From Thunnus maccoyii (lineage: Eukaryota > Chordata > Actinopteri > Scombriformes > Scombridae), in contig NC_056545.1 in NCBI RefSeq assembly GCF_910596095.1, forward strand, positions 2,960,001 to 3,024,000: a stretch of 64,000 nt of DNA, in the 5' to 3' direction. The position numbers and the translations under genes were made by a program. Position 1 is the stretch's first letter. Each line of letters opens with the position of its first letter. The notes below the pieces were generated by a model. It was not told the origin of the DNA, made no database searches, and worked only from the letters and a program-made list of their open reading frames with translations. This document shows positions 1 through 12,077 of this stretch, piece after piece.

Positions 1-642
1 CTTACTGCTTTTCATCCTACCCTGTGACAAACAAGCAGTTGTCCCCTTTTGGTCCTTCAGTAGTCCCCAGGCCTCACGTTGAAAAGTTCATTTTAGCACG
101 GGCACCAGTATCACTTGAAAGACTTCAAAAATGTCTGATAACCTCTTACAACTCATCCAAAGACCTCACACTTTTCTCTTGTGTTTTCTTTCTCCACCCA
201 CATGCCTATCTCAGGATACTTCAATATTTCCTCTTCCTCTGTACCCGAGGGATACCTCCAACTTTCTTTCCTTTCAGAATATGCTCATGATTGTACTGCT
301 GTTATCCTGGCAGCAGAATGGCTAATAACCCATGGTGGCTGCCCAGGACCAGTGTTGTAGTATACCTGGTCAGGTTTACTGAAATCTGAAGGTTGTCTGT
401 CATGATTGATTAATACCCCCATAGAGCTAATTTACCACTAATTCCCTGATAAACCATTTGCCAGTAGCAGAGTTTCCATTAGTTCGTGCATACATTAGTG
501 TTAGTACCTACAGTATAGTGATTACTGCTCCAGTAGTGATTACAGCTTCTTACGTGTGTTTCATGTGGTTTCTCTTTGTCCAGTAAATAGTTGTTGAGTG
601 ATGTTTTCATTACTTGAAGTAACTTTAATTTTGGCCTTGCAG
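1..642 (+). other. ap2b1: Intron sequence upstream of the ap2b1 penultimate coding exon
   Basis: No coding exon is recognisable here. The stretch ends in a pyrimidine-rich tract and an AG acceptor at 641-642, directly before the ap2b1 exon. The preceding exons, which encode the rest of the appendage domain, must lie outside the window. Confidence 0.6.
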
Positions 643-1867
643 ACACAGTATCAGGGAAGCTGCAGAACAACAACATCTACACCATTGCAAAGAGAAACGT
701 AGAAGGCCAGGACATGCTCTACCAGTCCCTCAAGCTAACCAATGGCATCTGGATCTTGGCCGAGCTCCGCATTCAGCCTGGCAACCCCAACTATACGGTA
801 CAGTATCTGTTTTTACAACAGGGCACCATAGTGACATTTTACAAACGCCGCCCCACTGGAGTAGAAGACAGACTGCTGCACTTATAGTGGAGTCTTGTTG
901 AGTATCACGGCAATCTAGAGCCATTTTTTCCACCAACTTTACCAGTATGGAGCTAAGTTTGTATGGACAACATTATATCCAAATATTGCCCTTCAAACTT
1001 AACTAGATCACTAATTACTGTGAAGAACTGTGGAAACAAGTTTACCCCGGTCAGGCCTCAGGAATCCTTGCCCCTAACTATGGTTTGTGAATAACTAGAA
1101 CAGAAAAACTTCTTTAAAGATCTTTTTGATCAACACGAAAAAAATCTACAAATAATTCTTTCAAATGGTTATGGACTCTACCAACATTTGTATTGATTAC
1201 CAGGATATTAAAGCTACAATGTGTAAGTTTTCTCTTATATTTTTTTAGTTGAAATATGCTCCAAAGCATATCTTAATGTGGAGAAAGGTTTCCATGACCC
1301 AGGCTCACTGAACAATGTGGCAGCAGTACAGAGATATTCCCCCCTAAGGTTTTTCAGCAAGCCTGTGCTTTCTAACCAATCAGAGAAGGCCAAAGTCAGT
1401 GGTGGGAGCTCACAGCTGTCAAATCAATAAGTGAGGTCCATTTCTGGCCTACTACTCCTCATGTACTGAGGCTACTCAGGAATTAACTGCCAGAAGACGT
1501 TGCTATGACTTACTCACAGGCTCCCGATACTTGCATTAATCAAAGTATTAAGTAAAGTATTCTTTAAGATAACCTGTTGAAGAAGTTAAAGGGTAAATAC
1601 AAGTTAAAATGTGAAAGGAAAAGTCCATTACTGCTATGCCCTTTTCCAATCCTGCATCCTTAAACTGTGCTGTGTTAGTGGTGTAAATAGAGCTTTGTCC
1701 AGGCTTTAAAAATGGCCTCTTTCAGGTGGAAGAAGTGTGAATCAAGGTGTCTTCCATTGTAACCCTGTGTCTTCTCCTCTCTGCTTCCATAGCTGTCTCT
1801 CAAGTGTCGGGCCCCTGAGGTCTCTCAGTACGTCTACCAGATGTACGACTCTGTGCTGAAGAACTGA
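643..1867 (+). CDS. ap2b1: AP-2 complex subunit beta, C-terminal two exons (partial)
   Basis: Beta-2 adaptin is the large beta subunit of the AP-2 clathrin adaptor at the plasma membrane. Its C-terminal ear binds clathrin and accessory proteins during endocytosis. Two coding exons are present: 643-797 (entered in phase 1, GT donor at 798) and 1793-1867 (AG acceptor, TGA at 1865-1867). Together they encode the last 75 or so residues, including LTNGIWILAELRIQPGNP and then LSLKCRAPEVSQYVYQMYD, ending VLKN. From remembered human proteins, NPNYT and SQY match beta-2 (AP2B1), whereas beta-1 (AP1B1) has NPSCT and SQH. The piece belongs to the beta-appendage platform subdomain. The gene is truncated only by the window edge, and no frame damage is seen. 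Confidence 0.95.
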
Positions 1868-4445
1868 CCTGCTGTACCACTTAGCAACTCTGCTTCATCC
1901 TGACAACAAACAGCAGTGTTTTATCATTTTCTTTCATCTGCAGAAAACTGCCAAAACAAAGGAATCCAAACAGTAAATGAGGGATACTAAATAATCTGGA
2001 GTAACAGATTTATTGCTCTTCCAGAGATCAATAAGGCAAATGTTAAAACAAAAGTGTTGGGGGTGATCATCATACTGTAGCTTTGTCGAATACTGTACTG
2101 AAAACAAAAAAGCCCTGGCCTTTGTGTAAAATGGTTTGGTGAACATCATAAAAAAAGCTACAAACCATCAGAATACCAAGGTAAACACACTGTTGATGTT
2201 TCCTTTATTTTGTCAGTTCAAAGCATTATTGAATCTTCTTATTCAACTCCCCATTTTGATTTTTACCTCCCAGTGAAAACGTGTCTACCATTCCATCCTT
2301 AACTTAGTGTCTTAATGTTGTGAAGATGTGACTGATGGTAAAAACTGTCCTGAATGGGGAAAAAAATATCTCCCCAGTGTCTGTGAAGCCATTGCTTTTT
2401 ATTTTGTACTGTGCGCAGCTCACACCTCTTTCGAGTTTGATTTATTTTTGATACTGGCTTTGCTTCACTTGTACCTACAGGATAATACAGTATTGATTTG
2501 TTCCTTTGATCCTTTTGCCACTAATCTGTGTAAAGAGAGTTGAAACCTATGTGTTTGTCAGAAGCTGCCAGTGCCAGTTCTATAGCAGGTTTGCCTCCCG
2601 GAGGTCATTGCCTACAATGACTTAAGTGACAAAGATAATGCAGCCTCAACAGCATATGTTTTGCTGTAATGACTTTAACACAGCTTCTTGTATTTAATGT
2701 GACAAATACTAAAGTTTCTGTCTAAAGGCTGCACAAATCTGAAGTGAAATTCTAAAAAAGTTGGAAAAGGAAAATGCTAATCAGAGGTTACATATAGCAT
2801 TAGTAACTCTAATGTTACTACTAAAATATGGCATTTCATTACTGCTTCTAACCTGTGATTTATGTTACACTCATGAATGTATTCATCTATGCACACCGTG
2901 ATATTTTTGTCTGCTGCCATTTTTGATCTTTATTTTGTCTACCTGGTGCAGTGGAGGCGTGTAATGTTGGATGGCAGCAGTGCGTAGGGTTTACACTACA
3001 GGCGACAAAACACAAAGATCTCTTTCTTTATTTCCTTTCCTTTATTATTCTCTATCTTTATTGGCACTCCACCCCTTTCACCTCAGCTAAGTGTAAACGT
3101 CTTATTTCCTTTTAGGTGTTTTTAATGGCCAAATTCCAAAAGCACATAAAAACAGAATCCTTAATTAAAAAGCAAAGAAAACCTGGACCTGTTTTGTTTT
3201 GGCAAGAGCAAATTTTTATGTAACTATAAAGTAATGTTGAAAATATTTAATACATCCAGTGCAGTTAGTTGTCAACAAGCTGTGTAGGTGGACGGGACGC
3301 AAACGGTTAGTAGAACAGGCAGCTAAGAAGCTTCTGACTGGCAAGTAGCGTACATTTGTGGGCTTAAAATTGTTGGTCAATATTGCCAGGTTGCCATTAT
3401 TTTCAACTTGAAAGCCTTCACTCATTAGTTTTGGAACCACTACACAAACTACAGTTTATAGCAGCTATTGATTATGTGTTCACACACCAATGCCACTCCG
3501 TTTTTAGTATGATATTTTCAAATGACTATTTCACATGTAATTCTTTTTGTAATAGCCCCATTTATTGCAACCACATAGTTGTACCTGGCTTTATACACCT
3601 ATATTGTCATTTCCTATTTATTGTGCATCTACCTCTGCGTGTTTCCTTTTAACTGGCTTTATTGTTGCAGTAGTTTCCATTCTGTAATACGTATGCTGTA
3701 ATAAGTTTTCCTTTTCTTTTGATGCAAATGTTTTTGTAATCTTAATGCCATTATTGTGGAGCCAGTCTAAACCTGTGGCACCTCTGCCAAACCAAACTCA
3801 CAGGACCAAGCATTCAAGCAAATGTCTCTGGTTAAATGCCAATTTTATGTTTTTAATACGCTAGTGTCAATATAACCCTCTAGTGTTGGCGTTGTGTGTG
3901 CTATAGAGCAATGGAGTGCATATGCCCTAAGGCCCAGAGTTGCCCTAGTCCAGTGTAGTCCAGTGATGATGTAGTTTGTGTAGGTAATGAATTAAAAATT
4001 TTGGTATTACCCTGATAATGAAATTAAGCCTTGCTTCTATCTATTCAACAGAAAAGGCTTTTTCAGCATATAAGTTGTGTTGGTCACACTATTTTCATAC
4101 TTAATGTAAAAATACATTTATGTGCCTGCATGAGCCCACTGTCCATTTTATCCTTTCTCATTTAGACTGTGGATTTACGCCCTTTAAAAAATTATATTCT
4201 CTCAATTCATGTCTCTATTGCAGGTCTCATATTTTTAAGCAGCGTTGTCTTAAGCACTCCCACAAACATATACAACGTATATCCATAATTGTTGCCAGCA
4301 ATACAGAATGTATGGAGAGAGCTATCGTTGCATCTTATGAAATTGAATTTCTAGCATCTGTTGCTGTAACCCTATTGTAAATGATTTATTATTGCAAACC
4401 TGTCACAGTACCACATCTTATGTCAATAAAATATCAAACTCATGA
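1868..4445 (+). other. ap2b1: ap2b1 3' UTR with poly(A) signal
   Basis: About 2.6 kb of AT-rich sequence follows the ap2b1 stop without another recognisable exon. A canonical AATAAA lies at 4425-4430, followed by a T/G-rich stretch, so cleavage near 4445 is likely. The long 3' UTR is inferred from the absence of an earlier equally good signal. Short open frames inside it, for example at 2328-2543 and 4120-4380, resemble no family I know. Confidence 0.6.
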
Positions 4446-4917
4446 TGCATCACTGTGTGTTCAGAAGAAGGCAAGCGAAAAAGCCAGATTCATTTTCTCT
4501 TGCATATTTAACACCACACAAGTACATCATGATTAACTTAGCTTAACTCAACTTTTGTGGTATTACAAAGCTTTTTTTCTTGCCAACAAATCTCATTAAA
4601 AGACCAGAGCCAAAAATTAATTGATCTGACTAACAATTGTTAAACAAGCAACACTTGTTTAATAATGGCTTTTGCTTCTTCCTCTGTGACACGAGTCACA
4701 CCGTTGCACTTGGCGACATGCTCCTTCGTTACCACAGACACACACTGTAGTTTATTACGAATCAATCCCACATTTACTGTCTTGCTGCAATAAAATCCTC
4801 ATTAGTGCACCATATCTGTGGCTGAAAATAGTCCCCAACAAATGCACTATTTACTCATGTTTCAGTAACGTTTGCTAAAAACTACAATTCCCAGTTGTTT
4901 TAGGAAATGATTTAGCC
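4446..4917. other. Intergenic spacer, nothing recognised
   Basis: AT-rich unique-looking sequence lies between the ap2b1 poly(A) signal and the LINE. I see no exon, RNA gene or repeat here. Confidence 0.5.
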
Positions 4918-6905
4918 TTCTTTGATAATAAAAGAGGAGATGAAGAGAGTGTCAGACAGAGTGATGAGTATGAAGCTGGAAATTGAAGGTGTGATGATGA
5001 ATGTTGTCAGCGCATATGCCCCACAAGTTGGGTGAGAGATGGAAGAGAGAAGAATTCTGGTGTGACATGGACTGAGTGGTGGAAAGTATACCCAAGTAGA
5101 TTGGAGCATATGCATGTTGTTGAAGGGAACAGAGGTAATGAGGAAGTGGGTAGGTATGTTGTCAAGGAGAGGAATGTGGGAATGTGGGAAGGCGTGATGA
5201 ATTTTACAAAAAGGATGGAAATGGCTGTGGTGAATACATATTTCAAGAAGAGGAAGGAGCACAGGGTGACATATAAGAATGGAGGAAGATGCACAGAGGT
5301 GGAGTATGCAGGAAGTGCAATCTGAAAGAGTTTGCAGACTGCAAGATGGTGGCAGGAGAGAACGTAGCTAGGCAGCATTGAGTGGTGGTCAGTAGGATGA
5401 CCTTGGAGACAAGGAAGAGGAACAAGGAAGTGTTGGCGGATCCAAGAAGAAGGACGACTGAAGTTTAGGGAGGAGTTAAGACAGGCACTGGGTGGTAGTG
5501 AAGAGTTGCTGGATGACTGAGTAACTACTGCAGAAGTGGTGAGGGAGACAGCTAGGAATGTACTTGGTGTGTCATCTGGACAGAGGAAGGAAGACAGAGA
5601 CTTGGTGTCCAAATGAAGAAGTACAATAAAGTATATGGAGGATAGGTAGGTGAAGAAGTTGTACAGCCAGGGAGATGAAGAAAGTAGACAGAAGTACAAG
5701 GAGATGCAGCATATGGTGAAAAGAGGGATGGCAAAGGCTAAGGAAGAGGTGTATGGTGAGTTGTATGAGAGGTCGGACACTAAGGAAGGAGAAAAGGACT
5801 TGTACTGACTGGCTAGACAGAGGGACCAAGCTGGGTAGGATGTGCCACAGGTTAGGGTGAAGAAGGACAGAGATGGAAATGTACTGACTAGCGAGAAGAG
5901 TGTGTTGAGAAGGTGGAAGGAGTACTTTGAGGGACTGATGAATAAAGAAAATGAGAGAGAAGTTTGTGTGATGTGGGGATAGTGAATCAGGAAGGTGTGC
6001 GGTTGGAGTGACGGATGGGTTCAAGGTGGAGGTGGGATTACATCAAGGATCAGCTCTGAGCTATTTCATGCTTGCAATCGTGATGGACGGGTTGACTGAC
6101 AAGATCAGACAGGAGTCTCCGTGGACTATGATGTTCACAGATGACGTTGTGATCTGTAGTGAGAGCAGAGAACAGACTGAGGAGAGCCTGGAGAGGTGGA
6201 GGTATGCACTGGAGAGAAGAGGAATGAAAGTCAGTGGGAGCAAGACTGAATACATGTATGTGAATGGGAGGGAGGACATTGGGATGGTGAGGATGCAAAG
6301 AGTAGAGTTGGTGAAGGTGGGTGAGTTTAAATACTTGGGGTCAACTGTTCAAAGTAACGGGGAGTGCTGAAGAGAGGTGAAGAAGAGAGTGCAGCCAGGG
6401 TGAGTAGGTGGAGAAGAGTGTCAGGAGTGATTTGCGACAGACGGACACCAGCAAAAGTGAAAGAGAAGGTTTACAAGAGGGTAGTGAGACCAGCTATGTT
6501 GTATTGTTTGGAGGCAGTGGCACTGACAAAAAGACAGGAGGTGGAGCTTGACGTGGCAGAGTTGAAGATGCTAAGATTTTCATGGGAGCGAGATGGATGG
6601 ATAGGATTAGGAATGAGTATATTAGAGGGACAGCTAAGGTTGGACGGTTTGGAGACAAAGTGAGAGAGACAAATTTGAGATGGTTTGGACTTGTGCTGAG
6701 GCAAGATTCTGGTTATATTGGGAGAAGGATACTGAAGATGAAGCTGCCATGCAAGAGGAAAAGAAAAAGACCAAAGAGGACGTTTATGGTTAGGGTGAGG
6801 GAAGACATGCAGGTGGTTGGTGTGACAGAGGAAGATGGACAAGAAGAGATGGAAACGGATGATTTGCTGTGGTGACCCTTAACAGGAGCAGCTGAAAAAA
6901 GAAGA
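4918..6905 (+). mobile_element. RTE-clade non-LTR retrotransposon (LINE), 5'-truncated and internally deleted
   Basis: This is a remnant of a LINE ORF2 with apurinic-type endonuclease and reverse transcriptase. From about 4950 the frames read like the second half of the endonuclease (VVSAYAPQVG, then RMEMAVVNTYFKK). From 6008 they read like the RT core (VEVGLHQGSALS, FTDDVVICSESREQ in place of the FADD box, SKTEYMYVNGRE, EFKYLGSTVQSNGEC). From 6420 they read like the C-terminal region (VSGVICDRR, RPAMLYCLEAVALTKRQE, IRNEYIRGTAKVGRFGDKVRE). These strings are typical of the RTE family common in fish. Several frame changes and stops occur. Roughly 170 residues between the linker and the HQGSALS motif are missing around 5985-6005, so the copy cannot make protein. 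The 3' end is an A-rich tail near 6890-6905. Confidence 0.88.
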
Positions 6906-7930
6906 TATTCCACGTGCCAGGTAGTATCCCAGCATAAAAGTGCTGATTTGTTTTGGACTAATAATGAATGAGTATGCTATGTACACTGCACATAATGGGG
7001 ACTTGGAGGCGACAGGTCACATATAAAATGTACAGTGAGTGGGAGGTGGGGTGGTCAATAGGGATCCCCTAACAGGTAAATCCAACCTTTTGTACAGCTG
7101 ATGGAGTCAACATTCCTAGGGGACGATGGTGCTGATGCATATACAACAAAGGAAAAAGTAATGAACACCACTGAACAACATGTTAACATTTTTTTTATTT
7201 TGACATTCTTACAATCTTGTAAGACACACAAAAAAATCTACATTCTTTAGGCCAGTCACACACATGAACATAATCTCTTCTTGACTAGGTGCAAAACGCT
7301 CCAACATAGAGGTCAGCCATCTACTACATCACCTGACGTGGAAGAGCTTATCTTTATCTGAACAGATCAGGGGTCTCATTTATAACTGATGCGTGTGCAC
7401 AAAATGGGGCCCGAGTGAGGCACATACCACTTTCCACGCAAAAGTTGTGATCTATAAAAACAAACTTGACAGGAGAATGTGCGCACCTGTTAACTCTGAT
7501 CCATATGTATGAACATTTTGGAGGCAGGGGAAACTGGCAACGCAGATACTGATGTGGTGAATTGAAGCCAGATTGTACAATAATCCTCTTACACATTTAA
7601 TTTCATTTAACATCAAACGTTAATGATAGATCCATGTTATCATAAACATTCAAACCAGCAGTGTTATCTGTATTTGCACTTTTAGTGAGCCATAACTATT
7701 CCATAAGCTTCTTCCAATTTCAAAAGATATAAGCCAACTCAAATCTTAAATCACAGTCTGCTCAACATTTTATCAGCGCTGTCTCACCCGGAGCGCAGGG
7801 GAGAGGGTCTGTTGTGGAGCAGCACAGCAGCTGCTGAAATAAATGGTGTCAGGATGTGGCAGGTGGCAGGACTCATGTAAGTCTGGCTTGCCTTTCCCCA
7901 ATATTAAGGTGCACAGAGTGAGCTGGAGAC
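6906..7930. other. Intergenic spacer with possible PIF/Harbinger-type MITE remnant
   Basis: No gene is seen. At about 7371-7600 the text starts GGGGTCTCATTTATAA and continues with CG-rich 12-20 base motifs found in a widespread fish MITE. I could not find a matching inverted end, so this is a family guess only. The rest is unremarkable AT-rich DNA. Confidence 0.3.
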
Positions 7931-8105
7931 ACTGTGGTGGCTGCCACACACACTCTGCCTTCTCCAGTCACCTCACCGGCACATTTTCACCACCTACACA
8001 CATATAGACTGTATGAATTAGAGAAACACCTGTATGCTGGATTTTGGAGTAAATATAAATGAATACAGTGTTTATTGTATTGTAGATATTAAGTGTATGG
8101 TGTAA
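7931..8105. repeat. Left copy of diverged direct repeat flanking the tRNA array
   Basis: The text GTGGCTGCCACACACAC, then CAGTCACCTCACCGG, then GAATTAGAG and CTGGATTTTGGAGTAAATA recurs in the same order, diverged, at about 12976-13125 on the other side of the tRNA-Tyr array. I infer that the array sits between, or grew within, an older duplicated segment. Confidence 0.6.
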
Positions 8106-8471
8106 AACGTACTTAAAGCTGATTAACTGGGAAGTGACCCACCGCAGTGTGTCAGGTAATAACTTAACTAGAGATGTCTCACTTTACAATCCACAGGAAT
8201 GTTTATTGAGGTTGTATATGGTTGTTTTGAGTTACACACATAACTTCAAGAAGTCCAAAAGCGGGGAAACAAATCAGTTGAAGTCCGTTCTTTCATCTTG
8301 TACCTTTCTTCAAGTTTTGCATGGGTGCAGATGTTGACGGCCAGGTCCTGCACCACCTGATCTGGAAGGGCTTTTTTCAGTCCCAGAAAATGAGGCAAAG
8401 AACCCCCCGTGCCTGAAAACGATTGCCTTGAATATTCTTCCAACACTAAAAAGATACAAACGAAAAACACC

Positions 8472-8560
8472 TCCTTCGAGCCGGAGTTGAACGAGCGACC
8501 TAAGGATAACTGCCGTTATCAACCCACAGTCCTTCGCTCTACCAACTGAGCTATCGAAGG
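8472..8560 (-). pseudogene. tRNA-Tyr-like copy 1, anticodon position GTG, probably degenerate
   Basis: The 89-nt tRNA-Tyr backbone has a matched acceptor stem (CCTTCGA with TCGAAGG) and a 16-nt intron of the GTTGATAAC lineage after position 37. The anticodon triplet is GTG instead of GTA, and the T stem has a C-C mismatch (GCTCG against CCGGC). A TTTTT terminator lies just downstream on the minus strand. It could be read as a His-type anticodon on a Tyr body, but the T-stem defect makes a decaying copy more likely. Confidence 0.75.
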
Positions 8561-8922
8561 GAGGACCTCCTGTACAATCGTTCGTAAAAAACAAACGTTG
8601 TTCGGCAAAACTTCACCATTATGAGTGGAACATGGAAAATAACCACCTGTATTACATTAAATGTGTCTTTAAAAGGACAACATTCATCCCAAACTTACTA
8701 CTAATCTAGTGAAAGTCATTGAAGAAGCACTACTCATGGTGAACATGACCTCCCCTGTGCTAGGTGGTATCAGTTTGGACACAGAGGTTGGCCAGGTCCT
8801 GCACCACCTGACGTGGAAGGGCTTTTTTCAGTCCCAGAAGACGAGGCAATGAACCCCACGTGCCTGAAAACGATTGCCTTGAATATTCTTCCAACACTAA
8901 AAAGGTACAAACGAAAAACACC

Positions 8923-9011
8923 TCCTTCGAACCGGAGTTGAACCAGCAACCTAAGGATAACCGCTGTTATCAACCTACAGTCCTCCGCTCTACCAACTGA
9001 GCTAAAGCTGG
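8923..9011 (-). pseudogene. tRNA-Tyr-like copy 2, acceptor stem broken
   Basis: The anticodon GTA and a 16-nt intron of the GTTGATAAC lineage are kept. The 5' acceptor strand reads CCAGCTT instead of CCTTCGA, so it no longer pairs with the 3' strand. It shares about 150 bp of 3' flank with copy 1 (8789-8940 against 8339-8490), so both arose by one local duplication. Confidence 0.8.
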
Positions 9012-9400
9012 GGAACAGTTGTCTGTATAAGAAGGGGAAGAAGGGGGGAGAAGGGGGGAAGGAAGAAAGCGAAAATATAATTGAATCATAGATAGCAGGA
9101 GGGAGCTAAAAAGAGGTCTTTGGGCCTTTTCCACAAAACCCCTTACAATTTGTCACTCACTCACATATTGATGGCATTGAGCTGCCATGGCAGTTACTGG
9201 CCTAACCATACGGAGCAATTTGGGGTTCAGTCTCTTTGGTGAGGGGCATTTTGGAATGTCGACTGGAGGACTGGTTCAGTCTCTTTGGTGAGGGGCATTT
9301 TGGAATGTCGACTGGAGGAGGCCGGAATCGAACCGCCAACCGCGTGATTGCTTGGTGATAGTGTATAACTTGTGAGCCACAGTTGCCCTAAAACGATGCC

Positions 9401-9489
9401 TCCTTCGAGCCGGATTTGAACCAGCGACCTAAGGATGTCTATTGTTATTCCTCTACAGTCCTCCGCTCTACCAACTGAGCTATCGAAGG
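9401..9489 (-). tRNA. tRNA-Tyr(GTA), intron-containing, copy 3
   Basis: The 89-nt gene has a 73-nt mature body. The acceptor CCTTCGA pairs fully with TCGAAGG, the D arm is GCTCAGTTGGTAGAGC, and the anticodon loop is CTGTAGA with GTA. A 16-nt intron (AGGAATAACAATAGAC) follows G37. The T arm is GCTGG TTCAAAT CCGGC. A TTTT terminator follows, then the SINE head. The 5' flank is B type. Introns at this site are normal for eukaryotic tRNA-Tyr and are removed by the tRNA splicing endonuclease. Confidence 0.93.
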
Positions 9490-9854
9490 ACTACACTTTG
9501 TGGCGTCCGAAAATGACAAAAAGTAAATAGTGTATTTCGCTGTGTTAAAATCTGTTGTCAGTGGTCACAGGGAGCTAAACAGAGGTCTTTCGACCTTTTT
9601 CCCTTACCTCTCACTCACGTATTGATGGCATTGAGCTGCCATTGCAGTTACTGGCCTAACCATGCGGAGCAATTTGGGGTTCAGTCTCTTTGGTGAGGGG
9701 CATTTTGGAATGTCGACTGGAGGACTGGTTCAGTCTCTTTGGTGAGGGGCATTTTGGAATGTCGACTGGAGGAGGCCGGAATCGAACCGCCAACCGTGTG
9801 ATTGCTTGGTGATAGTGTATAACTTGTGAGCCACAGTTGCCCTAAAACGATGCC

Positions 9855-9943
9855 TCCTTCGAGCCGGATTTGAACCAGCGACCTAAGGATGTCTATTGTT
9901 ATTCCTCTACAGTCCTCCGCTCTACCAACTGAGCTATCGAAGG
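9855..9943 (-). tRNA. tRNA-Tyr(GTA), intron-containing, copy 4
   Basis: All stems pair as in copy 3 and the 16-nt intron is the same. The 5' flank is A type and places a TATA-like motif (TATACC on the minus strand) directly before the acceptor stem. It is the first member of the first A-A-B triplet. Confidence 0.93.
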
Positions 9944-10333
9944 GGTATAGAGAGTTGTGTCCAAAAATGAGAAAATCTGAATTCTGAGTTTGACTGTGTT
10001 AAAAACAGTTATCGGTGATCATAGATAGCAGGAGGGAGCTAAAAAGAGGTCTTTGGGCCTTTTCCACAAAACCCCTTACAATTTGTCACTCACTCACATA
10101 TTGATGGCATTGAGCTGCCATGGCAGTTACTGGCCTAACCATACGGAGCAATTTGGGGTTCAGTCTCTTTGGTGAGGGGCATTTTGGAATGTCGACTGGA
10201 GGACTGGTTCAGTCTCTTTGGTGAGGGGCATTTTGGAATGTCGACTGGAGGAGGCCGGAATCGAACCGCCAACCGTGTGATTGCTTGGTGATAGTGTATA
10301 ACTTGTGAGCCACAGTTGCCCTAAAACGATGCC

Positions 10334-10422
10334 TCCTTCGAGCCGGATTTGAACCAGCGACCTAAGGATGTCTATTGTTATTCCTCTACAGTCCTCCGCT
10401 CTACCAACTGAGCTATCGAAGG
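10334..10422 (-). tRNA. tRNA-Tyr(GTA), intron-containing, copy 5
   Basis: The body and intron match copy 4 by eye. The 5' flank is A type. The unit on its higher-coordinate side lacks the 49-bp duplication. Confidence 0.93.
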
Positions 10423-10763
10423 GGTATAGAGAGTTGTGTCCAAAAATGAGAAAATCTGAATTCTGAGTTTGACTGTGTTAAAAACAGTTATCGGTGATCA
10501 TAGATAGCAGGAGGGAGCTAAAAAGAGGTCTTTGGGCCTTTTCCACAAAACCCCTTACAATTTGTCACTCACTCACATATTGATGGCATTGAGCTGCCAT
10601 GGCAGTTACTGGCCTAACCATACGGAGCAATTTGGGGTTCAGTCTCTTTGGTGAGGGGCATTTTGGAATGTTGACAGGAGGAGGCCGGAATTGAACCGCC
10701 AACCGTGTGATTGCTTGGTGATAGTGTCTAACTTGTGAGCCACAGTTGCCCCAAAACCATGCC

Positions 10764-10852
10764 TCCTTCGAGCCGGATTTGAACCAGCGACCTAAGGATG
10801 TCTATTGTTATTCCTCTACAGTCCTCCGCTCTACCAACTGAGCTATCGAAGG
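10764..10852 (-). tRNA. tRNA-Tyr(GTA), intron-containing, copy 6
   Basis: Stems and intron are intact. The 5' flank is B type. On the tRNA's strand the 3' flank is ATGGTTTTGG rather than ATCGTTTTAG, a variant shared only with copy 9. This supports copies 6 and 9 occupying equivalent slots in the higher-order repeat. Confidence 0.92.
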
Positions 10853-11168
10853 GCTACACTTTGTGGCGTCCGAAAATGATAAAAAGTAAATAGTGTATTT
10901 CGCTGTGTTAAAATCTGTTGTCAGTGGTCACAGGGAGCTAAACAGAGGTCTTTCGACCTTTTTCCCTTACCTCTCACTCACGTATTGATGGCATTGAGCT
11001 GCCATTGCAGTTACTGGCCTAACCATGCGGAGCAATTTGGGGTTCAGCCTCTTTGGTGATGGGCATTTTGGAATGTCGACTGGAGGAGGCCGGAATCGAA
11101 CCGCCAACCGTGTGATTGCTTGGTGATAGTGTACAACTTGTGAGCCACAGTTGCCCTAAAACGATGCC

Positions 11169-11257
11169 TCCTTCGAGCCGGATTTGAACCAGCGACCTAA
11201 GGATGTCTATTGTTATTCCTCTACAGTCCTCCGCTCTACCAACTGAGCTATCGAAGG
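11169..11257 (-). tRNA. tRNA-Tyr(GTA), intron-containing, copy 7
   Basis: Stems and intron are intact and the 5' flank is A type. It starts the second A-A-B triplet, 1314 bp from copy 4. Confidence 0.93.
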
Positions 11258-11647
11258 GGTATAGAGAGTTGTGTCCGAAAATGAGAAAATCTGAATTCTG
11301 AGTTTGACTGTGTTAAAAACAGTTATCGGTGATCATAGATAGCAGGAGGGAGCTAAAAAGAGGTCTTTGGGCCTTTTCCACAAAACCCCTTACAATTTGT
11401 CACTCACTCACATATTGATGGCATTGAGCTGCCATGGCAGTTACTGGCCTAACCATACGGAGCAATTTGGGGTTCAGTCTCTTTGGTGAGGGGCATTTTG
11501 GAATGTCGACTGGAGGACTGGTTCAGTCTCTTTGGTGAGGGGCATTTTGGAATGTCGACTGGAGGAGGCCGGAATCGAACCGCCAACCGTGTGATTGCTT
11601 GGTGATAGTGTATAACTTGTGAGCCACAGTTGCCCTAAAACGATGCC

Positions 11648-11736
11648 TCCTTCGAGCCGGATTTGAACCAGCGACCTAAGGATGTTTATTGTTATTCCTC
11701 TACAGTCCTCCGCTCTACCAACTGAGCTATCGAAGG
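11648..11736 (-). tRNA. tRNA-Tyr(GTA), intron-containing, copy 8
   Basis: The mature body is intact. The intron differs by one base (AGGAATAACAATAAAC), a variant shared with copy 10. The 5' flank is A type, with one base different in the leader (TATAGACAG on the plus strand). Confidence 0.92.
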
Positions 11737-12077
11737 GGTATAGACAGTTGTGTCCGAAAATGAGAAAATCTGAATTCTGAGTTTGACTGTGTTAAAAACA
11801 GTTATCGGTGATCATAGATAGCAGGAGGGAGCTAAAAAGAGGTCTTTGGGCCTTTTCCACAAAACCCCTTACAATTTGTCACTCACTCACATATTGATGG
11901 CATTGAGCTGCCATGGCAGTTACTGGCCTAACCATACGGAGCAATTTGGGGTTCAGTCTCTTTGGTGAGGGGCATTTTGGAATGTCGACTGGAGGAGGCC
12001 GGAATTGAACCGCCAACCGTGTGATTGCTTGGTGATAGTGTCTAACTTGTGAGCCACAGTTGCCCCAAAACCATGCC

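Noticed and set aside
5007-5780. 257-codon minus-strand open frame, plus several nearby minus-strand frames
   Set aside because: They are antisense shadows of the purine-rich RTE LINE, whose plus strand reads as endonuclease and RT. The minus products are Ser/Leu/His/Pro-rich with no domain.
8246-8973. Minus-strand frames 8246-8594 and 8770-8973 with near-identical products
   Set aside because: They run through the tRNA-Tyr copies and their duplicated 3' flank. The similarity reflects the DNA duplication, not a protein family.
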